From: Kitasatospora acidiphila
GTDB lineage: Bacteria > Actinomycetota > Actinomycetes > Streptomycetales > Streptomycetaceae
Length of the DNA: 64,000 nt
NCBI RefSeq assembly: GCF_006636205.1
Contig: NZ_VIGB01000003.1
Span: forward strand, 4,578,501 to 4,642,500
Direction of reading: 5' to 3'
Positions 46,045-54,941 of this stretch are shown piece by piece (position 1 is the stretch's first letter; each line of letters starts with the position of its first letter). A program made the position numbers and the translations under genes. Under the pieces are notes generated by a model, which was not told where the DNA came from, ran no database searches, and saw only the letters and a list, made by a program, of their open reading frames with translations.

Positions 46045-47472
46045 ATGTTCCTACCCGTGACCGCTGGTCACGACGATCGAATCGTCGTCCTCGGCGCCGG
46101 CCCCTGCGGGCTCGCGTGCGCCGATGCCCTGCGGCAGCTCGGGCACCGCAACTGGGTGGTGCTGGAGGCCCGCGATACCGTCGGCGGCCTTGCCTCCTCC
46201 GTAGTAGATGAGGAGGGCTTCACCTGGGACCTCGGAGGGCACGTCGTCTTCTCGCACTTCGGGGAGTTCGACCGGCTGCTGGCAGAACTCTTCAGCAGCG
46301 ACGAGCTGTTGGTCCACGACCGCTCGTCGTACGTCCGGTTCGGCAACCGCTGGGTGCCTTACCCCTTTCAGCAGCACCTCGGCGCTCTCCCGTCGTTGGA
46401 CGCGCTCGCCTGCCTGGCCGGGCTCGCTGCCGTGCGGCTGCGTGGCAGGGCTGACCACCAGCGGGCCGCGGACGACTTCGAGAGCTGGCTGCAAGCCGCC
46501 TACGGGACGCCGATGGTGGAGCGGTTTTTCGGCCCGTACAACACGAAGGTCTGGTCCGTGGCGCCCAGGGAGATGAGCGCGGGCTGGGTCGCGGAACGAG
46601 TTGCGCCGGCCAGCCTCGGTGGAGCCCTTGCCACCGTCCTGGGGCTGCGTCGCCCGCACAGCACGTGGGGCCCGAACGCCACCTTTGCCTTCCCCACCCA
46701 CGGAGGCACCGGAGAGGTGTGGCGGCGACTGGCCGCCCGGCTCGGCGACCGGGTCCATACACGCGCCCGAGCCGTGGCGATCGATGCGGAGGAGCGCCGC
46801 GTCGTCCTGGCCGGCCGGGAGGTCGTCGACTACGACCACCTGGTCACCACGATGCCGCTCGACCAGCTCGTCGCCTGCACCGCCAGCGCGCCGGACCAGG
46901 TCCGCAGGGCGGCAGCCCGACTGCGGCACAACACAGTGGCGATGGTGGGCCTCGGGTACCGCGCTCCCACGATGGACCGGCGCTCGTGGCTCTACTTCCC
47001 GCACGCCGACGTGCCGTTCTACCGGGCCACCAACTTCAGCAAGTACGCCCCGGCCAACGTGCCCGGCGGCGACACCTCGGCCTACTGCTCGTGGATGACG
47101 GAGACCTCGTTCCCAGCCGACCAGTCCTTCGAGCCGGAGGCATTGACACGGTCCTGCGACGAGGCGTTGCGCCGCCACGGCCTGGTGCCCGAGCAAGCAC
47201 CGCTGGCCAGCGCGCACGTGGAAGTCATCCCGTACGCCTACCCGGTGCCGACACTGGCTCGCGACCAGGCGCTCGCCGAGATCACGCCTTGGCTTGAGGC
47301 GCACGGCATCCACTCCCGCGGCCGGTTCGGCACCTGGCGCTACGAAATCGGCAACATGGACCACGCCGTGAAGATGGGCATCGACATCGCCCACCGCCTG
47401 GTTACGGGGGCTGCCGAGGAGCTGGTTCCCACGCCGCACAGGGACGCCGCGATGGTCGGCAGTCGGTCATGA
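46045..47472 (+). CDS. FAD-dependent oxidoreductase/UGM-like enzyme
   Basis: The 475-residue flavoprotein has N-terminal VVLGAGPCGLACADALRQLG (FAD ADP-binding), then EARDTVGGLASSVVDEEGF and WDLGGHVVFSH. The middle WLQAAYGTPMVERFFGPYNTK resembles UDP-galactopyranose mutase and protoporphyrinogen-oxidase-like proteins. ATG 46045 has GAGAGAGG six to seven bases upstream. The tight operon with two glycosyltransferases and kinases makes a sugar-nucleotide mutase or amine/side-chain oxidase plausible. The stop overlaps the next start (ATGA). Confidence 0.8.
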   Translation: MFLPVTAGHDDRIVVLGAGPCGLACADALRQLGHRNWVVLEARDTVGGLASSVVDEEGFTWDLGGHVVFSHFGEFDRLLAELFSSDELLVHDRSSYVRFGNRWVPYPFQQHLGALPSLDALACLAGLAAVRLRGRADHQRAADDFESWLQAAYGTPMVERFFGPYNTKVWSVAPREMSAGWVAERVAPASLGGALATVLGLRRPHSTWGPNATFAFPTHGGTGEVWRRLAARLGDRVHTRARAVAIDAEERRVVLAGREVVDYDHLVTTMPLDQLVACTASAPDQVRRAAARLRHNTVAMVGLGYRAPTMDRRSWLYFPHADVPFYRATNFSKYAPANVPGGDTSAYCSWMTETSFPADQSFEPEALTRSCDEALRRHGLVPEQAPLASAHVEVIPYAYPVPTLARDQALAEITPWLEAHGIHSRGRFGTWRYEIGNMDHAVKMGIDIAHRLVTGAAEELVPTPHRDAAMVGSRS

Positions 47473-48551
47473 CAGGACTTCAGGAAGTCCGCTTCGGCGG
47501 GCACCGCTTCGCCTTGGACGTCGACCGCTCCTTCGCGGCCGACCAGCTCGCTCACCTGGCGGACTTCTCCGCCACCCTCGGTCGTGTCGGGGAGTGCGAA
47601 CACCCGCGCATGTCGATTACGGTCCGCCACGATACCGGGCTGTTCAACGACCGTCTGGAGCGCCTGGCCGCGCTGCCGTATCGAACGGTCATTCCGTTCC
47701 GTGGAGAGCCGTACCACCTCGCCCAGATCGGCGACGTCACGTGGTGGCGCCAGCCCCACGGCGCGGGCCGGTGTGAGGACCACCTCTACGCCAGGGACCA
47801 GGGTGGACGCATTCATATCCTGCTCCGCCCCGGTGCCGAGCGCGGTGAGCGCTATCTGATGCGCGTTATCCGCGAGGCCGCCTTGCGGTGCGCGCAGGAG
47901 CGCGGCTGGGCGGTCTTCCACGCGGCGGCCGCTGCAGTTGGCGGCCGCGGTGTGTTGCTCGCGGGTACTTCAGGCGCGGGCAAGACGACCGTGCTGAGCG
48001 CCCTTGCCGCGTACGCCGGCGCGGATCTGATTGCCGCCGACCGCGCGGCCGTCGACGAGGAGGCGACCCACGTGCTCGGCGTTCCGCTGTCGGTGCGGAT
48101 CGGCTCCGGCACCATCGGCGCGCTGCCGCCGGCGATCACAGCAGACCGCCGACTCGCCGTCCCTGATCACCTCGGCCCCGCCGGGAAGGCGGCGCTCACT
48201 CCAGCCGAGTTCGCCGGGGCCTTCGGCGTCGCGGTACGGGAGAGCGCCCCGCTCGCACTGGTCGTCATGCCCCAGCTCACCGCCGACCAGCAGCCGCCCA
48301 CAGCGCGTCCCTTCGACCGGTGCACCGCCCGGCGCCAACTGGCCACCGCCTGCTGCACGCCGTACGACGAAGACTGGCTGGAGCCTTGGCTCACGCCGCA
48401 GTCCACCAGCATCGACGCTCTGCAGCAGCAGGCGGACCAGCTGCTTGACTCGCTCGCTGACAGCGTCCCTGTCCTGCACGTGACTGCCGGAGTGCAATGC
48501 CCTGACCTGCTCCACCGCCTGGCGGACTGCGTCCTTGGGAGGCTGGGATGA
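47469..48551 (+). CDS. HprK/PEPCK-like P-loop kinase
   Basis: The 360-residue protein has a Walker A GVLLAGTSGAGKTTVLSAL near residue 160, followed by GADLIAADRAAVD, the layout of HPr kinase and PEP-carboxykinase-like kinases. HprK-like proteins occur in several RiPP loci, where they phosphorylate the peptide. The N-terminal 140 residues are a poorly conserved domain. It is coupled on both sides by ATGA overlaps. A protein or peptide Ser/Thr substrate is possible but not shown. Confidence 0.7.
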   Translation: MTGLQEVRFGGHRFALDVDRSFAADQLAHLADFSATLGRVGECEHPRMSITVRHDTGLFNDRLERLAALPYRTVIPFRGEPYHLAQIGDVTWWRQPHGAGRCEDHLYARDQGGRIHILLRPGAERGERYLMRVIREAALRCAQERGWAVFHAAAAAVGGRGVLLAGTSGAGKTTVLSALAAYAGADLIAADRAAVDEEATHVLGVPLSVRIGSGTIGALPPAITADRRLAVPDHLGPAGKAALTPAEFAGAFGVAVRESAPLALVVMPQLTADQQPPTARPFDRCTARRQLATACCTPYDEDWLEPWLTPQSTSIDALQQQADQLLDSLADSVPVLHVTAGVQCPDLLHRLADCVLGRLG

Positions 48552-49108
48552 GACCGCAGAGGATCGCACTCGTTGGACCGGTTGCATCCGGCAAGTCCAC
48601 CCTGGCCGCTGCCATCGCCCACCACACCGGCCTGCCTCACATCGACCTCGACCTACTGTTCTGGGGGCCGCGCTGGACCCCCGTGCCGACCGACGTCTTC
48701 CACGACCGAGTTCACCAGGCGATCGCCCAGGACCGGTGGATCACGGACGGCAACTACGGCGGCGATGTCGGCGGAACGATCACCAACTGCGCCGAGCTCA
48801 CCATCTGGCTCGACCTGCCGCTGCGCACCTGCCTGCCCCGTCTGCTCAACCGCTCGCTGCGACGCGCCTGGCACGGCCACGAACTCTTCGCCGGCAACCG
48901 CGAGACCTGGAGCCACCTCATCGCCCGCGACTCGATCCTCTGGTGGGGACCGGTCCACCACCACCGGCACCGTCGCCGCTGGAGGGACGACCTCGCCGCC
49001 TCCGGGCGCCCGGTCCTGCACCTGCGCGAGGCCGCGACCCTGGCCCCGGCCCTGCACCACCTCGACCTGCTGCCCGAACGCTGGGAGGCCCGATGCCCCG
49101 CGAAGTGA
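48548..49108 (+). CDS. Adenylate-kinase-like P-loop protein
   Basis: The 186-residue protein has Walker A IALVGPVASGKSTLAAAIA at residues 6-24, then the DNA-topology-modulator-like HIDLDLLFWGPRWTPVP and WITDGNYGG. This places it in the FlaR/adenylate-kinase-like family common in actinobacteria. Substrates are unknown. It overlaps the kinase upstream by 4 bases and the glycosyltransferase downstream by 16 bases, so it is firmly part of the operon. Confidence 0.8.
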   Translation: MRPQRIALVGPVASGKSTLAAAIAHHTGLPHIDLDLLFWGPRWTPVPTDVFHDRVHQAIAQDRWITDGNYGGDVGGTITNCAELTIWLDLPLRTCLPRLLNRSLRRAWHGHELFAGNRETWSHLIARDSILWWGPVHHHRHRRRWRDDLAASGRPVLHLREAATLAPALHHLDLLPERWEARCPAK

Positions 49109-50121
49109 TCGCCTCCGTCGTCCGCGTCCCGTGGCACAGCACCCACGGCGGCTACGACCGCCTCCTCGACTACCTCCCTGAGACCCGCCGCATCGGCCCG
49201 CCCAGTACCCCGCTCGCCCGGAGCCTGGCCAGCGTCGGACACCTGGTCGGCCGCCGCTTGTGCCCGCTGCCGTTCTATCCGGCCAGGCACTTCGCCACCG
49301 ACATCCGCATCCTGGCGGACCCCAGGCCCGCCCATGTCCTCTACGGCGACGAGCAGTTCTGGTTCTCCCAACACCGCACCGCCCCAACCGCGGTCACCTA
49401 CCACCAGCCCGCCCGGCACCTGGCCCGCCTCTTGCCGTCGGCCACGTGGCGCAGCCTCCTCCCGCGAGCGGCCCACGTCATCACCCTGGACCCCACGCAA
49501 CAGGCGTTCTTCGCCGACCACCTCCCGGAGCAGCGCGTCCACCTCGTGCCCCACGGCATCGACACTGCAGCCTTCAGACCCGGCCAACCACTCCAACCCG
49601 GCAATCGGCCAATGGTGTTGACCGTCGGCTGGTGGCTCCGCGATTGGGACGTCTTGGATGCCGTGCACTGGCGCCTGCACCGGCGCTATGGCGACGAAGT
49701 CGACCTCGTTGTCGTCACCCGTGAGGCCGCCGCCCACCGCTGGCACCCGGCTGTCCGCGTGCTGGAGAACGTCGCTGAGCCAGTACTCGTCGACCTCTAC
49801 CAGCGCGCCGCCGCCGTGCTCCTGCCGCTCATCGACGCCACCGCCAACAATGCCCTGCTCGAAGCGATGGCTTGCGGCGCCCCGGTCGTCGCCACCGACG
49901 TCGGCGGCATCAGCTCCTACACCGGCTCCGCAGCGCTCCTCACGGAACCGGGCGACCCCGTTGCGGCCACCGAAGCCGTCGAGAGCCTGCTCGCCGAGAC
50001 CGGCACCGCCGCCGACCGAGCCCGTCGGGCAGCTGCACGAGCCCGTGCCGAGCAGTTCGCATGGCCCGCCGTTGCGGAGCAAGTCCGAGACGTCTACCGA
50101 AAGTTGGTGGCTGACCAGTGA
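49093..50121 (+). CDS. Family 4-type glycosyltransferase
   Basis: The 342-residue GT-B transferase has a C-terminal donor site with VHLVPHGIDTAAFRPG, VLTVGWWLRDWDVLD and NNALLEAMACGAPVVATDVG, the usual E(x7)E-type region of GT4. The N-terminal acceptor domain (STHGGYDRLLDYLPETRRI) is specific to this group. The acceptor is unknown; a surface glycan or the small peptide are both possible. ATG 49093 overlaps the previous gene. The stop overlaps the GT2 start (GTGA). Confidence 0.88.
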   Translation: MPREVIASVVRVPWHSTHGGYDRLLDYLPETRRIGPPSTPLARSLASVGHLVGRRLCPLPFYPARHFATDIRILADPRPAHVLYGDEQFWFSQHRTAPTAVTYHQPARHLARLLPSATWRSLLPRAAHVITLDPTQQAFFADHLPEQRVHLVPHGIDTAAFRPGQPLQPGNRPMVLTVGWWLRDWDVLDAVHWRLHRRYGDEVDLVVVTREAAAHRWHPAVRVLENVAEPVLVDLYQRAAAVLLPLIDATANNALLEAMACGAPVVATDVGGISSYTGSAALLTEPGDPVAATEAVESLLAETGTAADRARRAAARARAEQFAWPAVAEQVRDVYRKLVADQ

Positions 50122-51689
50122 CACTCTGGTTCGACTTCGCCGTCCCCGTGTTGGTCACCGTCATCCTCGCCCGAGCGATCTGGGCCTACCTCGCCACTGA
50201 GAGCAGCGCTCGCTGGCTCCTGACCGTCGCCCGCCGCCACGACCACGCCGCCGCGCCCGCCCCCTGGCTGGTCGTCCTGCTCCCTATGCTCCGGGAACAG
50301 GCCGTCGCGCCCGAGACCATCGCGGCCTTCACCTCGCTCGACTACCCACCGGGCCGTGCCGCGGTCGTTGTCATCACCACCGAACGCGAAACCATCGCCC
50401 GCGATCAACGCCTGGCCGAAGCCACAGAGTTGGCCAGGCAGCGGCCACTCACTACCGCGGACCTGCGCGGCCTACTCCCAGCCGCCCGCTGCGAACCGGC
50501 CGCCCAGGAGCTCACCGCCGCACTCGCCACCGATCGCGGTACCGCGCTCACCGCCCTGGTGAACTCCGAACCCACCACCGCCCAGATCGTCGAAGCCACC
50601 CGCCCAACCGCCGGGCCGCTCCCGCTCATCCACCTGCACCAACCGAACCAAGGTGGCCGCAAGGCTGGCCAGCTCAACTACGCCGTGAGCCAACTCGATT
50701 CGATCCTCCACGAGTACGGATGGAACCCCGTCGAGGACGCTGCCCAGACCTATCTGGCCGTCTACGACGCCGACGCCATCCCCGACGCCCGCACCCTGCA
50801 CGCCTTCGCCGAAGCCGCCCACCAGCACCGCGCCCGCACCGGCCGCGCCCCTGAGGCGATCCAGCAACAACGCCTCCCACTCCTCGGCCGCCGACCCTTC
50901 CCCGCCGGCGCCACCGGGGCCCTCCTCACCGGCGAGTGGATCTACCAGCTGCGCCGCTCGCTCGGCATCGAGCTGGCCCGCATCTGGCTGCACCACTACC
51001 TGACCACCGCGCCCCTTCCCGCCTTCGTGCGGACCGCACTGCGCCCGATGATCTACGGCGTCGGCTGCGGCCTGGCCGTGCAACTGCCCGCCCTCGAAGC
51101 CATCGGAGGCTTCCCCGAACCTATGGAAGACCTCGGCGCTGGCCATCGCCTCTCCCTGCTCGGTGCCGCATTCGCTCCGAGCACGGTGGCAGTCCTGGAC
51201 GAGCCCTACGTGGAGCCTGCCGGGCTGACCAACCTCCATGCCCTGGCCTTCACCGCATCCAGCCGCCCCGACTTGCACGCACGCGCCATTGCCCACAAGG
51301 CCTCGACGCTCTCCCGCACTGCCAAGGCCGTTCTGGTCCTACGTGAATGGGCAGACGAGGCCGCCTGGCTGCTGGGCGCCCCGCTCGCCGCTGCCGCCAC
51401 CGCCAGCGCCTGGTGGGCAGGACCCATCTGGACCGTGATCGCCGCCGCCGGACTCGTACTCCATGGCCCGCTCCTCACCGCCCGGCTCCTCCGCCTCGCG
51501 CCCGCCTTGCACGACGCCGTCACCCCGCCTGCCTCGGCCACCCGGCCGCCGACGCCAGGACCGGTGCGCCCAGCCCTACTCATCGCAGCCAGCCCGCTGC
51601 AGCCATTCGTACGACTTGTTGGCCCCTGGCGACTCATCCTTCGCAAACTCGCCGGTCGGCCTGCCAAGTTCGGCAAGACTGAGCGCTGA
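50118..51689 (+). CDS. Membrane glycosyltransferase, family 2-like
   Basis: The 523-residue protein has an N-terminal membrane anchor, a GT2 domain with KAGQLNYAVSQLDS and LAVYDADAIPDARTL (the DxD-like nucleotide-sugar site), a later QQ-containing stretch and a C-terminal pair of hydrophobic segments (LLGAPLAAAATASAWWAGP, TVIAAAGLVLHG). The domain has an unusual insert of about 70 residues (residues 90-165). This layout resembles processive synthases or polyprenyl-linked transferases. GTG 50118 overlaps the GT4 stop. Confidence 0.8.
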   Translation: MTLWFDFAVPVLVTVILARAIWAYLATESSARWLLTVARRHDHAAAPAPWLVVLLPMLREQAVAPETIAAFTSLDYPPGRAAVVVITTERETIARDQRLAEATELARQRPLTTADLRGLLPAARCEPAAQELTAALATDRGTALTALVNSEPTTAQIVEATRPTAGPLPLIHLHQPNQGGRKAGQLNYAVSQLDSILHEYGWNPVEDAAQTYLAVYDADAIPDARTLHAFAEAAHQHRARTGRAPEAIQQQRLPLLGRRPFPAGATGALLTGEWIYQLRRSLGIELARIWLHHYLTTAPLPAFVRTALRPMIYGVGCGLAVQLPALEAIGGFPEPMEDLGAGHRLSLLGAAFAPSTVAVLDEPYVEPAGLTNLHALAFTASSRPDLHARAIAHKASTLSRTAKAVLVLREWADEAAWLLGAPLAAAATASAWWAGPIWTVIAAAGLVLHGPLLTARLLRLAPALHDAVTPPASATRPPTPGPVRPALLIAASPLQPFVRLVGPWRLILRKLAGRPAKFGKTER

Positions 51690-51716
51690 TAGATCATCAG
51701 GTCACAGGAGAGCACG

Positions 51717-52196
51717 ATGTCCGAGCCCGTCACCGTCACCATCCGCACCGCTGCCAAGGCCGTGGTCCTCCACGCCGGCCAGGTCCTCCTCCAGGCCGCC
51801 AACTGGGAGGGCCAGGACTGCTACTTCCTCCCCGGCGGCGGTCAGAACCCCGGCGAGGCCCTCGCCGACACCGCCCGCCGCGAAGTCGAGGAGGAGACCG
51901 GCCTCACCATCCAGGTCGAGAAGCTGCTGTGGCTGCGCGAGTACATCGGCGCCAACCACGACCACGCCGACACGGAGGCCGGCACCCACCGCATCGAAGC
52001 GATCTTCAAGTGCACCCCGACCAGTGACCCCGGCCGCCTCGGCGGCCACCAGGCCGACGACCTGCAGACCGGCCTCGAATGGGTCCCGCTCGACAAGGTC
52101 ACCACCGTCAACCTGCTGCCCCACGCCCTCCGCGCTCCCATCGCCGGCCTTGCGATCGGAGACCCGGACACCCCCTACCTCGGCGACGTCGCCTGA
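51717..52196 (+). CDS. Nudix hydrolase
   Basis: The 159-residue Nudix protein has a complete Nudix box starting at GGGQNPGEALADTARREV and ending EEETGL. Such enzymes cleave nucleoside diphosphate derivatives, including sugar nucleotides. Here that could balance the donor pool of the two glycosyltransferases. ATG 51717 has AGGAGAGCACG upstream. It follows the GT2 gene by 27 bases and precedes the phosphotransferase by six. Confidence 0.92.
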   Translation: MSEPVTVTIRTAAKAVVLHAGQVLLQAANWEGQDCYFLPGGGQNPGEALADTARREVEEETGLTIQVEKLLWLREYIGANHDHADTEAGTHRIEAIFKCTPTSDPGRLGGHQADDLQTGLEWVPLDKVTTVNLLPHALRAPIAGLAIGDPDTPYLGDVA

Positions 52197-52202
52197 GCTC
52201 AC

Positions 52203-52958
52203 ATGTACCTTGATGGCCGCGTCCCGTCCGGCGCCCGCGAAATCACCACCGGCCAGGCCAACCGCGTCTGGTACGTCGACCAGCCTGCCCCCTACGTCCT
52301 CAAGCACTACGGCGACCCTGCCCGAGCCGCCAATGAGGCCGCCGCCCTCCGCCTGCTCGCCGCCCACCACATCCCCGCCCCACGCCTACTCGCCACCGCC
52401 CCCGACGACCACCCGGGGTGGACCGCCCAGACCGCGGTCCACCCCGACCCCATACCGGCCGAGCACTTGCTCGACGAACTCGCCGAACCCCTCGTCGCCA
52501 TCCACCAGATTTCCGGCACCCACTTCGGCCGCCTCGCCGGCGCCCGCCGCTACCCGACCTGGCCCAGCTACCTCCACGACCGCCTCGCCCACTACACCTC
52601 CGCAGCACCCCATCTGGCCCCCGAGGCTGCCAAACTCCACGACCAACTCGACGCCCTCGCACCCAACCCAGAACCCCGGCTCCTCCACCACGACCTGCAA
52701 CTCGGCCACCTGGTCCGCCAACCCGACGGCACCCGCCTCCTCCTCGACTGGGAACTCGCCGCCTTCGGAGACCCCCTCTCCGACCTGGCCCGCCTCGCGG
52801 TCCGCCTGCGCCACATCGACACGGCGACGGTCGCGGGCCAGGCGGCCAGCCAAGGCCCGGGCGCGGAGGACCGGCTCGATCTCTACTGGCGGATCCACCG
52901 CCTTGCCGACCGAGCCTTGGCGCTTGGTAGCAGGCCCCAGTTCCGGGGGCGTTCGTGA
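52203..52958 (+). CDS. APH-like phosphotransferase
   Basis: The 251-residue protein kinase-like fold resembles aminoglycoside phosphotransferases. The Lys of APYVLKHYGDPARAANE lies in the ATP site, the catalytic loop is LLHHDLQLGHLV (Asp present, but His where Asn is usual), and the metal-binding Asp is in LLLDWELAAFGDP. Small-molecule or sugar kinases are included in this family. It is the last gene of the operon, and 25 bases separate it from the stop of the aminotransferase, which faces it. Confidence 0.85.
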   Translation: MYLDGRVPSGAREITTGQANRVWYVDQPAPYVLKHYGDPARAANEAAALRLLAAHHIPAPRLLATAPDDHPGWTAQTAVHPDPIPAEHLLDELAEPLVAIHQISGTHFGRLAGARRYPTWPSYLHDRLAHYTSAAPHLAPEAAKLHDQLDALAPNPEPRLLHHDLQLGHLVRQPDGTRLLLDWELAAFGDPLSDLARLAVRLRHIDTATVAGQAASQGPGAEDRLDLYWRIHRLADRALALGSRPQFRGRS

Positions 52959-52983
52959 CCGCAGCTGCTCCCCTGCGGGCCAA

Positions 52984-54144
52984 TCAGAGCCGCTGGAGCC
53001 GCTCCACCGCGTCAGCGAGCACTTCATCGCGCTTGCAGAATGTGAACCGGACCAGCGAGCGGCCGGCTTCGGCGTTGTCGTAGAAGACCACGTTTGGAAT
53101 GGCGACGACGCCGCAGCGCTCGGGCAGGGTGCGGCAGAACTCCAATCCATCCTTCTCACCGAGTGGGGTGATGTCGGTGGTGATGAAGTACGTGCCCTCG
53201 GGGACGACGACCTGGAAGCCGGCGGCTGCAAGGCCGTTGGCCAGCAGATCGCGCTTGCGGAGTAGATCGGCGCGGAAGCCGGTGAAGTAGCTGTCGGGCA
53301 GGCGAAGCGCCTCGGCGACGGCGTACTGGAAGGGGCCGGCGCTGACGTACGTGAGGTACTGCTTGGCCGTTCGTACTGCTGCGACCAGCGGAGCGCTCGC
53401 TGTTACCCATCCAACCTTCCAACCCGTGAAGGAGAAGGTCTTCCCGGCTGAGGAGATCGAGACTGTGCGCTCACGCATGCCGGGGAGGGCGGCGATGGGG
53501 TGGTGGCCAGTAGCGAAGACGAGGTGCTCGTAAACCTCGTCCGTGATTACCAGCAGATCGTGCTCGACGGCGATCTCCGCGATGGTGGCGAGTTCCTCGG
53601 GGGTGAGAACGGTGCCGGTGGGGTTGTGCGGGGTGTTGATCAGCAGCAGTCGGGTGCGCGGGGTGATGAGGGAGCGTAGCTCGTCGAGGTCGGGGCGGAA
53701 CTCGGGCTGCCGCAGGGTCAGCGGTACCCGCACGGCGCCGGCCATGGCGATGCAGGCGGCGTAGGAGTCGTAGAACGGCTCGAAGGCGATGACCTCGTCG
53801 CCGGGCTCCAGCAGGGCGAGGAGCGAGGCTGCGATGGCTTCGGTGGCGCCGGCGGTGACCAGGACCTCGGTGTCGGGGTCGTAGGACAGCCCGTAGAACC
53901 GCTGCTGGTGCTCGGTGATCGCGGTCCGTAGCTCGGGGATCCCGGGCCCGGGCGGGTACTGGTTGCCACGGCCGGAGAGCACCGCATCAGCGGCGGCTTG
54001 GGCGATCTCGTGCGGTCCGTCGGTGTCTGGGAAACCCTGCCCGAGGTTGATGGAGCCGGTGGCCGTGGCCAGCGCGGACATCTCGGCGAAGATCGTCGTT
54101 CCCATGCCCGCCAGCCGGCGGTTCAACAGCGGCCTTGCACCCAT
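52984..54144 (-). CDS. dapC-like PLP aminotransferase, 3' end replaced by element
   Basis: The 386-residue class I/II aminotransferase is related to N-succinyldiaminopimelate aminotransferase (DapC) and YbdL-like enzymes. The N-terminal GSINLGQGFPDTDGP, LITPRTRLLLINTPHNPTGT, the PLP-Lys region SISSAGKTFSFTGWKVGW and the C-terminal RSLVRFTFCK are all present. It is intact, but the sequence right of the ACCCA at 53405 is host-derived, while the part to its left comes with the element. This explains the second, displaced 3' copy at 34073-34498. Function in lysine/DAP synthesis is inferred from the family. Confidence 0.9.
   Translation of the reverse strand: MGARPLLNRRLAGMGTTIFAEMSALATATGSINLGQGFPDTDGPHEIAQAAADAVLSGRGNQYPPGPGIPELRTAITEHQQRFYGLSYDPDTEVLVTAGATEAIAASLLALLEPGDEVIAFEPFYDSYAACIAMAGAVRVPLTLRQPEFRPDLDELRSLITPRTRLLLINTPHNPTGTVLTPEELATIAEIAVEHDLLVITDEVYEHLVFATGHHPIAALPGMRERTVSISSAGKTFSFTGWKVGWVTASAPLVAAVRTAKQYLTYVSAGPFQYAVAEALRLPDSYFTGFRADLLRKRDLLANGLAAAGFQVVVPEGTYFITTDITPLGEKDGLEFCRTLPERCGVVAIPNVVFYDNAEAGRSLVRFTFCKRDEVLADAVERLQRL
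53405..53409. other. Right attachment site core (attR)
   Basis: ACCCA inside the aminotransferase gene corresponds to 34494-34498. The following bases (TCCAACCTTCCAACCCGTGA) continue the host gene. The element-supplied bases are to the left of it. Confidence 0.6.
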
Positions 54145-54332
54145 TGCAGCTCCTCACGACTTGTCGTCAGGCCAATCCTCTGACGGTTGAAGAGCGATGG
54201 ACAAGCTTTGGTGCCTCTTGTTCGAGCAGCGAGCTCACAAACGCCGCAGTCGGCTTGATGCTCATATGACCTATAGGATCGCGGCCGCGGTCGCTCAACG
54301 GCCGCTGGGGCGGGAGAGCTTGGGGGGAACAC

Positions 54333-54821
54333 GTGGACCAGTGCACGGCGATGACCAAGGCGGGCAACCGCTGTCGTCTCCAGCAGATGTCCTGGTACGG
54401 CGTCGGCCCGCACCCAGGAGTGTGCACCCGGCACGCCACCCCCGAGCAGACCGCCGCGTCCACCGCACTGCTCGACCGGCCCCTCGACATCGCTACCGCC
54501 GATCCCGCGGCCCCGTTCCCCGAGGTGTCCATCACGCCCGAGCGTGTCACTTGCGACGCCATGGGCGGTTGGGTGGCCAAGATCCGCGGTACGAACGAGC
54601 GGTACGTGTACGCGCGCACGTTCCTCAACCGAAGCAGTCCGCCGCACGGTTGGCAGCTCAGCGGCAAGGGCCTGTACGAGTGCCGCGAGATCGGCCCGCG
54701 CAGCAAGTTCTCGTGCTTCTTCGTGGTCAAGGGGGTGTTCCGTCGTCGGGTGGAGTTGGTGGCGCCGGAAACAGCTGCGCGTATGGCCCGCAGGATGGGC
54801 CGACAGAGCGCCGAGTCTTAA
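54333..54821 (+). CDS. Hypothetical protein with Cys/His zinc-like motif
   Basis: The 162-residue protein begins DQCTAMTKAGNRCRLQQMS followed by GVCTRHA, a C-x(n)-C-x(n)-C-x2-H motif like that in small nucleic-acid-associated proteins (DUF5763 type). The rest (VTCDAMGGWVAKIRGTN onward) is beta-rich without a match. GTG 54333 follows GGGGGGAACAC. It stands upstream of the STAND NTPase locus but on the opposite strand. Function is unknown. Confidence 0.6.
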   Translation: MDQCTAMTKAGNRCRLQQMSWYGVGPHPGVCTRHATPEQTAASTALLDRPLDIATADPAAPFPEVSITPERVTCDAMGGWVAKIRGTNERYVYARTFLNRSSPPHGWQLSGKGLYECREIGPRSKFSCFFVVKGVFRRRVELVAPETAARMARRMGRQSAES

Positions 54822-54941
54822 CGCTCTATCAGCAGCGGCGGGCTTGGTCGGCGCTGGCAGGACTGGTTCATGGCGGTGCAGCCGCTGGGGTGACGGGATC
54901 CTGCCCGTCATCCCAGCCCGGAGACCCTTGGGGGCTGGTCG

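Larger units (their letters stand above)
34499..53409. mobile_element. Integrative mobilizable element in a dapC-like gene
   Basis: The 18.9-kb segment lies between the two parts of an aminotransferase gene. It carries a large serine integrase at its left edge, a Rep-like HTH protein, a DUF2637 protein, an oriT-like region, MobC and a relaxase, then a cargo operon. No FtsK/TraB translocase is present, so it should need a helper to transfer. Its right end carries a replacement for the 3' third of the target gene, keeping the gene intact after insertion. Phage TG1 integrase is known to use dapC as its target, and this site lies close to the equivalent position. Confidence 0.85.

Noticed and set aside
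52984..54144. Aminotransferase as an unrelated paralogue
   Set aside because: The second copy is truncated exactly at the integrase end with a shared core, which insertion explains better.
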